A stretch of DNA of 64,000 bases from Sodiomyces alkalinus F11 (GCF_003711515.1 NW_021167081.1:3156483-3220482), one strand, 5' to 3'. Positions 1 through 12,704 are shown, counted from the stretch's first letter. Notes: a model not told the origin generated them from the sequence alone. A program made the numbers and translations.

Positions 1-3000
1 GTTTCCTAGTATAGTAACTTTAGTTATATATAATAAGCGCTTATTATTATCGTACGATATATAATCGTTATCGTTTTCCTTTAAAGATTTAGAAGGGATT
101 TAAATTTCAAACCTGGATTTAAGGCCGTTATTAACCGGGTCGGTTATAGTTATATTATTGGTATTTTCGGCTGGAATAATACAGCCCGCTGCTCGAAGAC
201 CCTTTCGTCTTTTATTATTATTATTATTATTATTATCTTCTTTTTCGGTTTGGATAGACCTAAACGAACGTTTAGTATTATTATAGTACTCGCCGAGTAG
301 ATAAGACTCGGGGTTAGAAACCGGTTGTGCCTACGGTATATTTAAAGTAGGGGACTTAGTAATATAGTTAGCAGGGTTATTTTTATTTAATTATAGTATC
401 TAAAGAAGAAGTCAGAAACTGATTTTCTAGTATATACACGTCACGATACCAGGTAGTCTTCGTAGATCGAGGATTATATATTTTATAGTTATAATCGTTA
501 TAACCTACTAAAGCACCCTACATTGCTCGTGGATCCAGTGTCTTTACTTTGGGGTCGTTATTTTTATAATATACAATAGAACCCTAAACCCGAATATTAT
601 TTATATTAGGTTTACGATTTTCTACTAATTCGTAGGACGTTTTAAAGCCTACTACTAAATTAGGTGTTCTATTATACGTATAAACGGCTGAATAGACAGT
701 ATCCCCCTAAAGGTATCTTAGTAGGCCAGAGTGCAAAAGAAAATAACGGACTTTTTCTATTATAGTCCTTATAACCCGTTCTATCGATCCTTCATTCTCG
801 TGGGTATACGGGGGTTTTATATTATGATTTACACCGACGAATAGTCTTTTAAACGAGGTATTCGTAAATTCTTTTCCGCCGTCGGTATTAACTTCTTTTA
901 TTTTTATATTATATTTATTATTTTCCACGGGAGTTTTCGACTCTTTTATAGCGTTTATAACAGAAATTTATGATTTATCTATAAGTCGTTTTACCCATAG
1001 ATACCGTGTAGAACGGTCTATTATCAATAGAATCCAACGCTTTCTATTATAGGATATAGGGTCGATAGGCCAGTATAAATCCATATAAACCTTTGTAAGG
1101 TAGGAAAATTCCTTATATTTATTACTAGATTCTTTATTTACAAGCGTAGCTAACTTACTTTTTCTACAGGCTTTATAGGTCTGTATTTCTTATGTATCTT
1201 CTTTAGATATATTTATAGTATCCTTATTTATATATTTTAAAGCAGTGGGATTAATATAACCTATTCTGCAGTGCCATAGCGTTATGTCCTCTTCGTTATT
1301 TATTATTTTCCGACGGTTATTTCGGTCTCTTTATTCTATTCTTTATTCTTTTCTTTATTCTACCGGTTGTTATTTTCTTTGTTCCACGACCTCTGACCCT
1401 GAAGAGTGGGTCTTTAAGTGGGTATTTTCTGAGACCGTGTTCTTTATGCGTGACTGTTCCTTTATTCTTGGAATCTGTTTCTTTATTCTTTTTCTTTTAT
1501 CTAGAATAGTCTTCTTTATTCCTATTATATTTATAGGACTATAGGGCTATAAGGACCGTGACGACGACCCTATTACCCCCCCGTACGTCAGGGCCCGTGC
1601 CGAAGCCTAGTAGAGTCCGTTATATAAAACGGCTCTAGTAAGAACGTCGGTGGTTTTATTTTGGTTATTATAGAATAGAATAAGCTAGTTATTTTCTATA
1701 AGGCGGTAGATTTTCATTCTATCTAGGACGGGAAGACTAATAATATTAGTACCTAATTCGGGAATATATAGACAGTTCTGAAGTAATAATATTTTTCCTG
1801 AATCTCTGAATTTAATACAACAGTCACCAGTACCTATTATTTTAATTTTATTTGCATCACCCTAACTAGTAGTACTTTGGGTAGTTTTATACGTAGAAAA
1901 GAGCGTTTTATTTACTACTACGTGTGCTATAGCGCCACTATCGATACAAAAATTCAAATTCGATTTAATATCTGAAATCCTGTTAATCTTTTCCACTACC
2001 CGTCCCATATTTATATTAGTATAGGTTTTATTTATTTGTGGTTTATTTTAAAAGATAAATACCTATTCTATATCTATCAGGTCTTCCGCGTGGGAGTCCG
2101 GGAGACGTGAGGGTTTAGGCATAATAGGAACGTCTTGAAAAAGAACCTCGTTATCTAAGTCTTCTTCTTCTTCCTGATCTTCTTTTTCTGATTCTTCTTC
2201 TGATTCTTCTTCTTCTTCTAAAAAAGGCTCCTCCGTAGGGGGTAAATCAGAGACTAAATTAATAGTCTCGTCGTTACTTATTGTCCCTAGGAGCTTCTGT
2301 TTCTCGCACTAACGGAAGAAATTAAGTATTTTAGTCTCTCGTAACGAAAGCTTCGACGGTGCCGTCTTCTTTAGAGGCTTTTTATTTTTATTTACCCGAT
2401 TTTAGGTATTTTACCTCGAACCTGAATTTCCTTAGACTACCTATCCTGCGGGGGCTTTTTCAGAGTGTAGAAAATAGCAATTCGTCGGCAGGTATCCAGA
2501 TCTTTTATAGTTACTGTAAAAGAGGTTTTTCTCCTATAGTCGCTGTTCGACTGCCTTTTCTGATTTTTCTTCTGATTTTTCTGTGCTTTTATAGGTAAGG
2601 CCTTCGAGGTAGAAGAGTCGATTTTCCTCGACGCGTCTATTAGTTCCGTAATGATTTTATCGAACGTATATATCAGGTGCCTGCAGCAGTGGTCATAATG
2701 GGGCCCCAGTATAAACCTACAGGGGTCCAGGTATGCCTAGTCTAAGACGCTCGAGGCATAAACAAAGTACGTTATTATATAGTAAATAGAATAGTCTCTC
2801 GAAGCGAATAAGGCAGCACTCGAGGAAGGAAATAAGTAGTCCTCGAGGAGTAGAGCCTAGCCTTAAGGAGCCAGGGGGGCTCCCCTTAAAAGGGAGAGGC
2901 TAGCGAATAATCTGGTTCTTTAGCTACCCCTACACTTTCCCCTATCGTGATCCCATCGTAATCACACCTAGTTCCTTACTTAACCCTACCTTTTGACTCT

Positions 3001-3600
3001 TTGCGAATAACCACTTGATAGTATAACTGTCGATATCGTGCCGAAGAGCCTGCGTGATCTGTGTAGTGACTACATCGTAACGCTTGTCTAGGCGGTTTAG
3101 AGTCCAGGCAAAAACCACCTTATCTAGTAGTATAATATCCCTTCCTCGAAGGATAATCAGTCTTTCCTAGACTTTATATAGAAAGTCCTCGAGTATAGGG
3201 AATTCTAAGACGTCTAGGTTAAAGAACGATATAAGGACGTCGTAGTTAGCTTAAAACCCCTTTTTCTCGTATAGGGATTTTAGCTTTTCCTAGATTTCTA
3301 AAGCAAAATCAAGGTCCTAAACCTATATCAGGGGCCTGTCTTATAGAGCGGAGAGTAAATCTCTAGTAATCTTTAAATCTTCCTCTTTTACTTTATTAGA
3401 GGTATCTAAAGTCAGGGGTTTTATAAGCTCTTTTAGAAGCTTTCCCTTACATGCAAAGTAGGCACGTATAGCTATCGTCCAGGTCTAGTAGTCCTGACTA
3501 CCCTTAAGCTTCTTTACGTTGATATCTTTAAGTTCTGCCTGTGCGAGTATCTTAAGAGCTTCTGAACGGTATTTATTTTATTTATTTTGGATAAGAACTA
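1..3600 (-). mobile_element. Ty1/Copia retrotransposon relic (gag, protease, integrase; minus strand)
   Basis: Read on the minus strand, this encodes the first two thirds of a Copia polyprotein. In order: a gag-like part (about 3600-2100) with a very acidic Glu/Asp run at 2155-2225, a retroviral aspartyl protease with DSGA at 1931-1942, a GAG-pre-integrase segment with LWHCRIG near 1262-1285, and the integrase core (about 1090-700) with NTDGGKEF and the THENEGS region that answers to the family's Q-N-G motif. The integrase stretch 707-928 is open. The reverse transcriptase would lie to the left, outside the window. Stops are sparser here than in the elements that follow, and TG/CA dinucleotides survive, so RIP was lighter or the copy is younger. 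No LTR was identified. It is a relic, not a functional gene. Confidence 0.85.
1310..1530. repeat. Dispersed TTTATTC heptamer cluster inside the Copia relic
   Basis: TTTATTC (GAATAAA on the coding minus strand) recurs many times at irregular spacing. On the minus strand it falls between protease and GAG-pre-integrase and encodes a Lys/Arg/Ile/Glu-rich linker (repeated RIK/RIE). A second cluster lies at 3620-3870. Spacing is not constant, so it is not a simple microsatellite. Confidence 0.5.
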
Positions 3601-4376
3601 ACGAAGTTACAGTATAAATAAAGATAATAGTCCTTTTCTTTATTCTTTTCTTTATTCTGTGCACGGGTGGTCACCATAGCGATACCTTTATTCGTGCCTT
3701 TATTCTTACGGGTCTAAAGTGGAGCCGTTCTTTATTCTAAGAAAGGAAAAACGGCTTTGTAGACAAAGAAAACGATACCTACACGTATAAATAACAGAAT
3801 TCCTTTATTTCTAAAGACAGTATTCCTTTATTCTGACGGGTCCAAAGTGGAGCCGGTATAATTCTTTTATTCGCGAGGATTCTAGAGTGGGTCTTCGCGG
3901 AATAAGGGGATTCACGGTCGCGTAGAAAACACGATATATATGTAGGATTCCTCGGTCGGAAAACACACAGGTATAGAAATCTTAGGTAGAATCAAAGACT
4001 TATAGGCAACGAAGATATCCTAGTATTATAACTAGAATAGCCCTCGTAGTATAGCGGTTATAGTATCCGTACGTAAAGAATAGTGCACCTGTTCAATTCA
4101 CGTAATCGAAGCTTTTATGATTTTTGTAATAATTTTATAGATTTATAAGCGTACGACTAAGCCAACCGATCATTCGAACCGTAGAATCGTAGATATAGGT
4201 AGGTAGGTCGGTATAGAGGTAGGTAGGTAGTGTCGGGAGAATATAGAGTGAAATATCGGATAGGAATAGGGGACTATTATTTAAAATCGGGGGATTCTCT
4301 TTTTGGCTTACGACCGTAGGTAATTAAGGAATGTGTTGTTTCGAGACTTCAGTCGAGCTTTCCCGGGCTTATAACC
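3600..4376. other. Region without a recognisable gene; short tandem tracts
   Basis: No coding sequence is recognised. It holds the second TTTATTC cluster (3620-3870) and a short (TAGG)n-like tract at about 4197-4232. It is probably the leader or LTR region of the neighbouring Copia relic, but I found no paired LTR in the window to prove this. Confidence 0.4.
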
Positions 4377-4718
4377 TTTTGAAGATTGCGGATAAGTGGA
4401 AGGGACGAAAGTCACGAAAAGCAGTGGAAAAAATAGATAGTAACTAATAGGATTATAAGGTAGGATTTCTGCCCGCGTATAGATGATATAAAAGCGATAA
4501 AGAAGAAGAACAACGGAAGGAAGAACCGAACCGAGGGGACGGGTTAATATCCTTTATTCTTTCCTTCTTTATAAAGGAATAGAGATCGTAATAATAATAT
4601 AATCCTTTATCTAAGACGCAACCCTTTATCTACGACGTAATCCTTTGTCCAGGCTTACGGGGAAGATATCCTTTATTCGAGTATAAAGGCACGAAAGATA
4701 TTATTAGTAATATCAACA
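4377..4718 (-). repeat. Short interspersed element, copy 1 (inverted)
   Basis: The reverse complement aligns with 13117-13453 and 13839-14270. Shared landmarks in element orientation are a TTGATATTACTAATAATATC start, an AAAGGATATCTTCCCCGTAAGCC block, a CGGTTCGGTTCTTCCTTCC block, TTTTCGTGACTTTCGTCCC and a CTTCAAAA end. No coding capacity. It could be a solo LTR (TG-type start) or a non-autonomous DNA element. Copies 1 and 2 lie in opposite orientation about 8.4 kb apart. Confidence 0.75.
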
Positions 4719-5510
4719 CGGGCTATAGTATATATACAGCTATAGACTAGGCCTTATTATTACTCTAGGAGCTTTAGTTAGATAATTAGGGTATCCCCCG
4801 ATTTATTATCTCTAACTATAATCCTAAGTTCCTCTCGGACCTTTAGTAGACGCTATAAAAGGCTACGGGTATAACGCTAAGGTTCTCCACGGTATAGTGT
4901 CCTTAAATAGATAGTCTATCCGAATAAAATAATTAGATAGGTAAGATTTATATCCGTATATTCCTCGCCGATAATCTAGGTATTCTATGGACTAAGGTAA
5001 TCGTATTATTATAGTTTAACCTTCATAATCCCTTTAGCGAGGTACTCGGCTATATACCGAATAAAATACTATATAGGATAAAGACTAATAGTCTCTATAA
5101 CCTTATTAGTAAGGCTAGTCCCTAGATCTCCTATAGGATACTCTAGCAAAACGCTAAGCTCGTTATCGGTATAGCCTAGATATATATAAAGCGGCTATAT
5201 AATAAAAAGTCCTATAATATTCGGTTCGCCCCGGGCAACCTTATATATATTCGGCTTAGTAACGCTTATAATCTACCTAATAAGCCGTTTATAAAGATCG
5301 GTTAGTAATATATAGGCTTAGTTAAGGTACTAAAGCAGGTAACGCTACTAGTATACTACGTTAACTTACGTAGCATACTTAATATATACCCGGTAATTAG
5401 TATCGCCTATCTACTACCGGCGAAGGACTTAAGTAAGGACCCGTTCCCCGGCTATAATATTAACGGAGGCCCGGTAAACGCTAAACATTAAGATAATAAC
5501 TAATAGTATG
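4719..5510 (+). mobile_element. Ty3/Gypsy integrase C-terminal relic
   Basis: One plus-strand frame over about 4940-5490 reads as the end of a Gypsy integrase. LHNPFSEVLGYIPNKILY is followed by NIRFAPGNLIYIRLSNAYN (the usual 'R-F-x-P-G-D-x-V-x-L-R' barrel strand), then HPVIS-type residues and a DPFPGYN end. Stops are TAG/TAA at Gln codons, typical of RIP. Only the C-terminal part is present. No LTR could be paired with it. Confidence 0.7.
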
Positions 5511-6269
5511 ACCCGTATAAGTACTATATAGTTAAAGCTATCCTGGATAAGACAGTTACCTATAAAGGATAAGGTTAGCCTTACACGGAATACCTAGTAT
5601 AATAAAAGGAATAGTTAGCTTACTAGAATATATAGAAACCGTCAGAAGCTATAAAGGCGTAGGCGCTAATTAATACCTTTAAGAAGAGATAAAAGACTTT
5701 AGGTAATCTAGGAATAGCCTTAAAGAAAACGGAGGCTCTGAAGGTATTATAGCTAGGAGACGTGAAAGGACTAAAGAAAACACGGTGTATACTAAGGGTT
5801 ACCGAGGTATCACGAAATATATTAAGGGCGGGGTATAAGATAAAGGTTACCGCCGCCCTAAGTAACTCCAAATACACCGTAGGAATATACTTATAACCTA
5901 TATATACCTTCTATTAACCACCGTCATAACTATAATTACCACGGCGTTCTGCTAAGTATTAGAAAAAATAATGTTATACCTATAATACTCGAGTTTCTTT
6001 TATTTCCCTTCTTTTTTTCTTTTCTTTCTTACTATAACCACGAACGCTACCGCCGTAAATATAGTCTATATGTCCTATATTCCCCTCACACTTTTCGTTT
6101 CTCTATAAGGTATACCCCTTCCTTTTTCTATTTATATAAGCGCGAACCGTCTACTCCCCCTACCTCTTACAGTAAGCCGACACGGATAGCCGTATTTCTC
6201 CTTATACCGCCTCGGGGGTTTAGAACCGTCTTACCACCTATTTACTTTATAGTCTAGGCGCCGAGTTCC
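5511..6269. other. Spacer with short homology to 40.9-41.05 kb
   Basis: No gene is recognised. A block at about 5630-5765 resembles 40905-41040 inside the 5.2-kb LTR element (shared AAGCTATAAAGGCGTAGG and AATAGCCTTAAAGAAA), so it is probably a fragment of the same family. A pyrimidine-rich run lies at 5995-6035. The minus-strand open frame over this block is a by-product of TA-rich sequence. Confidence 0.45.
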
Positions 6270-6940
6270 TGCTAACTACTAAGGTATAAACGGTATAGGT
6301 AATTATAGTTATTATTACTACCCTTATACCCGTTCTAAGAGATCGGTATAGACTTTATTACGGGTTTCCCGTTAACGAAGGGCAGCGATAGTTAATTCTA
6401 TAACGCTATACTAGTTATCGTCGACTACTTAATAAAATATATAGCTTTTGTACCGACCTATAAAACACTTATAGCACCCTAGCTAGCTATTATTCTGTAT
6501 AGCGAGGTTAAGTGTTATTTCGGGAGCCTAGAGGGAATTATCAGTGATAGGGATAAGTTTAGTATAAGTTGGTTTTAGAAGGAGTTCTACTATTAAAGGA
6601 CGATTACTTACCGACTATCTACTATATTCTACTATTAAATAGATAAGTAGACCGAATGGATATACTAGATACTACTTAAGTTGTTATAGACGATAGGTGT
6701 AAAGGCCGCCGAGTAGTAGCCGGTCTAGTTATAAGAGGCTAAGTTCGCGTATAATAATAGCCTATATAGTTCTATTAAAGTATTCCTATATAAGGCACTC
6801 TGCGGGTATTACCCGCGCATAGTAGAGTATATTAAACCTAGAGATAATACCACGCTAAAAGACGTTAGGGAACGCGTCGAATAATTAGCGGATATCCGCT
6901 AAGGGATCCGCGTCTATTAGGAGGAGACGGTTAAGACCTA
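6270..6940 (+). mobile_element. Ty3/Gypsy integrase core relic
   Basis: The plus strand reads as a Gypsy integrase catalytic core: DFITGFPLTKGSD, then DYLIKYIAFVPTYKT, ISDRDKFS (second catalytic Asp region), RLSTIFYY and KTEWIY (equivalents of AYHPQTDGQ-ERxN), and KFAYNNSLYSSIK followed by LYKALCGYYPRI. The stop codons sit where Gln and Trp are expected. It ends at the (TTA)n tract. It is separate from the integrase end at 4.9-5.5 kb, because the order core then C-terminus is reversed, so at least two Gypsy insertions contributed. Confidence 0.8.
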
Positions 6941-6943
6941 GGC

Positions 6944-6950
6944 TATTATT

Positions 6951-7047
<97 letters not shown>

Positions 7048-7057
7048 NNNNNNNNNN

Positions 7058-7152
<95 letters not shown>

Positions 7153-7162
7153 GTTATTATTA
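6944..7162. repeat. (TTA)n microsatellite with assembly gap
   Basis: An almost pure TTA/ATT trinucleotide tract of about 200 bases. Ten Ns at 7048-7057 mark an unresolved length, so the true array size is unknown. It interrupts or ends the Gypsy integrase relic. Confidence 0.97.
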
Positions 7163-8546
7163 CTCTGCTATCCTATCTAATATATAAAAGCCTATTTTAG
7201 ACTATACGGTCCTTTACGAGTAGCTATAAAGGGGAAAACCCGGGGTCCCGGAAAAATCCTCTATACTCGTCCTTAGTTAGAGTAGTATTACTAGGGGGCC
7301 GATATAGCCCCGGTTTATCTTTTCTACGTATCTAGATTATACCTCTAGGCTAATAGCTAACAGGAAGGGTAGCAGGCTATAGTTCGGGTTAGCCTAGGCC
7401 GGGTATTAGCAAGGGAGCGGGGGGCTATAAAGGTACCGCGGCGCCTTCACTATATATCGGCTATAGCACGCTATATCCGGTCTCTCTATATCCCGGGGAC
7501 CGTTCCTATTATCCCTTCTATTTAATTAATAAAGACAAAAGGTAAGGCAGGCGTTCCTACGTCCCTTAAAGGGGGTAGGTGCCTTCTATATCCGGTAATA
7601 GGCAGGAAAGGCAGTGCTCCGCCCGTATCCGTAACAATAGTAGATAGTTAATAAACGGTAAAGTTCTTATCCTTTTCCTCTTTTCCTTCCTATAACGCCT
7701 TGAAGCTTATTATAGAGTTTTCCTCGCGCCATATCCCTGTTTACGGTCTCGCAGGCTTACTATCACGGCGTTATACTAACTAGCAACGTTTTCTAGTTCT
7801 GTATCCCTAAGTCCTTAATTCTTTATATAATTCTGGTACGTGGTTTATGGGTAGCACTATAGTAGCGTAGGGTTAACTAAGTAATATAGTAGTATTAACT
7901 ATAATAATAAGAACCTTAACAGCTATAAAATATATGTATCTCTATAACGTAATAGTGACTTAGTAGTAGTATACTAATAGCCGTAAATACCCTCTCCTAG
8001 TAATAGTAACCGCCGCTATAAACCCGGGATAACTCGCGTTATACCGTATATATACCTTAGTAGTATTAATATAGTATTATAGTGGCTAATACGTAGTAGT
8101 TACTTACGTTATAGCAAGTGCCTAGAGTCTTACCCTAATAATATTAAAGCCTATTCTAATACTATAAGCACCAATACTATATACTTTTAGTATACTAATA
8201 GCCCATATCTCTATAAGGACATAAGTTATCTCTATATCGCGGAGGTACGACTAGGGTACCGGGGTAATCAGGTCCAACAGGTTAATAAGTCCCCTCCGCT
8301 ACTAAGCAGTAGTAGTAGTGCCTTATAAAAGTCTATTTAGTATGTATAACGGCTAAGGCCGCCGGTAGCATAGGTATCGCTACGGCAAGTGGTCTACTTT
8401 TAGTACCGCGGTGGTGCCGTACAAATAATCCAGTAATTTATAGGCTAAGGAGCGCCTAAAGATAGTAGCTTCGTCCTTTAGACAGGCCGTCTCTTAGGCG
8501 TTAGATTCCGGTCACGGCCACCGCGGTACCTTATCGGAGGAGGTAT
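7163..8546. other. RIP-degraded DNA, no recognisable gene
   Basis: TA-rich sequence with few CA/TG dinucleotides. I could not place any domain. It is probably the 3' part of a Gypsy relic. It is the left half of the locus into which the 8547-12700 element inserted; the locus resumes at 12705. Confidence 0.4.
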
Positions 8547-8768
8547 TATAACTTGGCGAAGACGTTCCTAAAAAGTATCGTTAGATATTGGTTGTAGATC
8601 GTATGAATAGGGGAAAATCTAGAATATAGAGAGATCCGATAGAAGGGTTCTTATATAATCCGGATCGGTTATGTATATCTATTTAACTCGATTAACCTAA
8701 TTAGTTAGAAAACGTGCGGCTGACTTAATTAGGTGAACTAACCCTAGTAACCAATCTACGCGGTTATA
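8547..8768 (-). repeat. 3' LTR of the 4.15-kb element
   Basis: Matches 12460-12700 over its length; shared blocks include AATAGGGGAAAATCTAGAAT, AGATCCGATAGAA and TTAGAAAACGTGCGGC. It is outermost on the low-coordinate side, and the element reads leftward. Confidence 0.8.
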
Positions 8769-10304
8769 GTACGGCCCTCATTATTATCGCCTTATTCTCG
8801 AGACTACGATAATTCCAAAAATAACGCGTAGATCTAGTATAAATAACCTAAACGGTATCTTCGTTACCCTGATTAGAGCTCCTCTAAGCAGTCCTAGTAG
8901 TCTCTTATATCTCTTAGCTATGTCGTCCACGCGCGATAGTTCTCCTACGCGGTTATAAAGTTCCCGAAGCCGTGGAACTAATCCCACGTAGTCTTCCTTT
9001 ATGTAACAGTTAGACGGCGGATATAGCACTGCTTTAGCAGGAGGTCGGGCGGGCGGTCTTCGTGTAACGTAGTAGCGGTAGTAGCGGTATCCTTCGCGCG
9101 TGGTTCCCTTAAGGTAGTAGCGGGGCAGGCAGGCAGGCAGGTTAGATCTTTTTCACGCGTTCTTCCAATCGTGAAGTCTTTTCCGGAAGAAGCTAACCGT
9201 TATTACGTGTGCCGTGGTAGAAGCAGGAATCGAAGGAATTATCGGAACCGAAAGAATACCGAAAGAAATAGGATAGGCAGCTCGGAGCTCACTTAATTAA
9301 AATGATAAAGATAAAAGAATAGAAAACAGAAAAGATACGGGGACGTAGGAGATAAGGAAATAATAATATAGACTATAGAGGCATACAGAAAGGAATAAGG
9401 CGTGTAAAAACGGTATAAAAAGGGAAGGCTGAAAAAAGGAGGGAGAGGTAAAGACGTAGCCGTATATAACCACGTATCAGAAACTAAATAACTAACAGCC
9501 TAGAAGACTTAAAAACATACTTATTCGATAGCACTCGTTCTAACCAGGCTAATAGAAGTAAAAAAGAGACTAAAAAGTCGGGGCGGGGGTATCGTCAAGA
9601 GTACGAAGCACTCTCTCCTTTATCCTCGGCCCTAAAGCTAGGCGTGCGGTCCCCGCGGGCATAGCTTTTAATAATATAAAATAATAAAAGGAAATACGTA
9701 AGGGGATAATGCCTCTTCTGGTTAGGCTAACTAACGTAAAGCCAATTACTATAAGAGGGAGGGGTAGGAAAAAAAAGAAAAACTAGTATAGAAGATAAAA
9801 TCGTCGCGGTTATAGCCCCTAGACATAGCTTCCACGTCGCGGCTATAGCCTCTAGGCATAGCTTAAAAATAAGAATTAGTAGAAAATAAAAACAGAGCGT
9901 GCTTATTAGAGTCCTTATTCTAATCGGACTAACGTAAACTAGATCGTGAAAATACGGCCTTAGTACCGAAGTCCACGGGCGTGAATCGCAGCCTTAGTAT
10001 AAATCTATACTCCTCACGACCGCTACCCCTATTAGAAACCAAAATAAATATATCCCCGGGCTTCTACGCAGGACTTCTGCTCTCGAAACTACGTAGGTTG
10101 CCATAATTAGGCCAAGGCGAATACAGGGAAGAGAAAAATAAGAGAAATAGGCAGAAGGAGGGAAAATAGGTAGGGAAGAAAAGCAGGAATAAGAAGGAGT
10201 CAGGATGTATAAGAAAAATAACTAAGGACCACCCTCTTAGCGGTATTAGGATATTAGTAATAGCTTTTAGGCAGAACCGCAGATTAAGTATCTTTTCCAC
10301 GCCC

Positions 10305-10619
10305 TTATTCTTCTTCCTCTAGGGCTATCCCACGGCGGTAGACTTTCTCGCGGCGTGGCGTTTCGCGAGGGTGGACTTCGTGACAACGAATAGCATTAAC
10401 GGCTCCCTTCGTTACCCTAATTAAGGCGTTATGGCTCCTCTCACGGCGACGGTCTCCGTACCGAACAGCATTACAGTATCTTTCACGGTAACGGGCGTTG
10501 CCGGTTCCCTTTATTACCCTAATAAGGGCATTATGGTAGCGTTCCTTACAGCGGCTCTTATAACGAACGGCGTTACAGTATCTCTTCGTTACTCTAACTA
10601 GGGCGTTCCACGCCTTCAC
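10305..10619 (-). other. Basic repeat-coding stretch, NALIRVTKG motif
   Basis: A minus-strand open frame of about 104 codons in which an Asn/Lys-Ala-Leu-(I/V)-Arg-Val-(T/I)-Lys motif returns four times, separated by Arg/Tyr-rich spacers (YCNAVRY, ERYHNA). At DNA level each repeat carries a CTAATTAGGGTAAC-like core. The product would be strongly basic. No known domain is recognised. It may be a gag-like nucleic-acid-binding remnant of the non-autonomous element, or an open frame kept only by internal tandem duplication. Unsure whether it is translated. Confidence 0.35.
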
Positions 10620-11211
10620 GGCAGCCTGCTATCTCAATATCATCGCAGTATTCTTAAAAGCAGATAGCCAGGACCTTATACTTCTACTTCTTTAAATCCC
10701 TTGGCCGTATACCTATCTGCTCTGTTACGTGGAATAGAATCTTCCTATTAAGCATATCGTGAAGAATCTAATATAGCTTAGTCTTCTATGAGAAGAATCT
10801 ATCTACTCTCGCAGGCCTAGCCTTCTAGACCATGATCTTCTATAGTAGTTGACGAACCTGTGGTATTATCTGAACCCCGTTAATACTATAGGCGGCTTAT
10901 AGACCCTGGACCTTCGTAGTAAAGTATTCCTATTCGTATTCGAGATTAAGATAACGATACTTAGACTTTGATCTTTCCACGAGGTCTTCCTAGGAACCAG
11001 TAGTATATTTTTCTACCTCTTCCACAATCTATTCCACGATAGGGCGTATACTACTATCCAAAAATAAAGGCAGGTATTAAAGCTTCTCTTCCTCGGCGAA
11101 TTAATAGATCACGGCGTAGTCGGCATATCTTTCCTGGAACCGGTGAACGTATATACCGTTAAATCAGGGGGCGTATCGGAAGAAAGGCTATAAAGAAGCT
11201 TAGAGCTATGC

Positions 11212-11480
11212 CTAGTTTTCCTTTAGGGTTTTTAGAACTTCGGTTAAACCCATATTAGGAGTCGGAGCAGAAATTAGAATAAGTGTCAAAATAGTCAGAA
11301 TAGGACTCAGAATAAGAGTTGGAATAGTCGGAATAGGAGTTAGAGCCATAGCGAGTATAGAAATAATAGTAGTAGGTGGAGGAGTTAAGATTATAGTCGT
11401 GATAGGAGTAAAAGATAAGAGACGAGGGGTAGGAAGAGTCGAAACCACGGTCGTAATAGGAGTTAAAGAAAGAATAGAAC
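11212..11480. repeat. Degenerate GGAATAGGAGT minisatellite
   Basis: Degenerate tandem units of about 12-18 bases built on (T/C)CGGAATAGGAGTTAGA. On the minus strand they give a Thr/Pro/Ile-rich open frame; this reads as low complexity and not a gene. Confidence 0.5.
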
Positions 11481-12459
11481 GTGGAGGAGGAATAACGTGT
11501 AAGAGACTCTTTTCGGCACCTATATTACCCTAATTAGACTAATCTACACGCGATAGACTATTCTTTGCGGATGCCTGATATTACTCTTTTTTTACGAAGG
11601 TTATGGGAGCTAGCGGCGGCGTGGGCAGAGGCGTTAAGTCGGTAGTTATATAAGTAGGCGGAGGAGGAGTAGAAGTCGTAGAAGGAGGAGTAGAAGGGGA
11701 AGAGATAAAAGAGAGCGGCGGAGAAGAAGGGGAAGTAAAAGAAGGAAAAGAAGAAGGACGAATAGTAACTGGCTCGTTACCCTAACTAGGGTAGTCTACC
11801 CGCGTAGGACTCTCTTTGAGCTGAAGTAGCTGAAGCTATTAACGAAGCCGTTACTAAAGCTGTTAATGAAGCTCACGGCGAAGGTCTTAACGAAGAGTCT
11901 GCGAGGGAGACTAAAAGAGGAGGGAGAAGGAGAAGGCGAAGACGTATAATCCTAGTCGAAAGTAGAAGACGAAGTAGTAGAATCCTATTCAGATAAACAG
12001 TATCGTATCTCTAAATAGATCTCTATCTCCAAACGTGTTTTTCAGGCTCGCGGTACCCTAACCGAGGCGGCTCTTACATGCCCGAGTCGAATACGTAATG
12101 GTTTTTAGGTATATAACGCCCTAACATAATCTCTGGTCAGTCGAATCTATATCGTATATCGTATCGTATAAAGGTTACAATAATAGTTAGATAAAGAAGA
12201 AGAATATCCCGGCGACGTAATAACGGGTAATAATATCAGTTAAAAGCAGATTAGAAGAAGGTCGGTTTAAGCATTCAATCAATTTATCTAATCCGTATAG
12301 CCCCTAGATAACGGGTATCACGACGAGATAGTCTAACACGTACGTTAATAGTAGTTCGTTAAAGCAGGCCGGAACTGCTCTCGAGCGTAGGATATCGGTC
12401 CAATTATCATGATTAGACTAATAACCTACGTCGAATATATTCGCCTCCGAGCACTATAT

Positions 12460-12700
12460 TATAACTAGGCGAAGATATTCCTAAATAGGAGTATTAGATA
12501 ATAGTTATAGATTATATAAATAGGGGAAAATCTAGAATATAGGAAGATCCGATAGAACGGTTCTTATATAATACGGGTTGGTCACGGGTATTTACTTGAC
12601 CCGATTGACTAGTTCGGACCGATTGACCTGATTGGTTAGAAAACGTGCGGCGGACTTGATTGGTTAGACTGACCCTTAGTAAACGATCTACGCGGTTATA
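12460..12700 (-). repeat. 5' LTR of the 4.15-kb element
   Basis: Direct repeat partner of 8547-8768. On the minus strand it runs from TATAACCGCG at 12700 to 12460, then enters the primer-binding-type sequence. Slightly longer than its partner, so indels have accumulated. Confidence 0.8.
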
Positions 12701-12704
12701 GTAT

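Larger units (their letters stand above)
8547..12700 (-). mobile_element. 4.15-kb non-autonomous LTR retrotransposon (minus strand), GTAT target duplication
   Basis: Two direct repeats, 8547-8768 and 12460-12700, bound the element, and GTAT lies immediately outside both ends (8543-8546 and 12701-12704), a 4-bp target-site duplication. On the minus strand the LTR starts TATAACCGCG, like the LTRs of the 14.6-kb Gypsy element at 22095, and is followed by the same primer-binding-type sequence AGTGCTCGGAGGCG (12443-12456). No RT, protease or integrase motif was found inside. The interior instead holds low-complexity coding-like repeats (10305-10619, 11212-11480). I infer a non-autonomous partner mobilised by the large element's proteins. 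Confidence 0.8.

Noticed and set aside
5623..5877. Minus-strand open frame with hydrophobic look
   Set aside because: No family resemblance; TA-rich DNA readily gives such frames, and the block is a repeat shared with 40.9 kb.
10064..10300. Open frame in the 4.15-kb element (minus)
   Set aside because: Hydrophobic, low complexity, no motif, no RIP-stop fingerprint of past coding that I can see.
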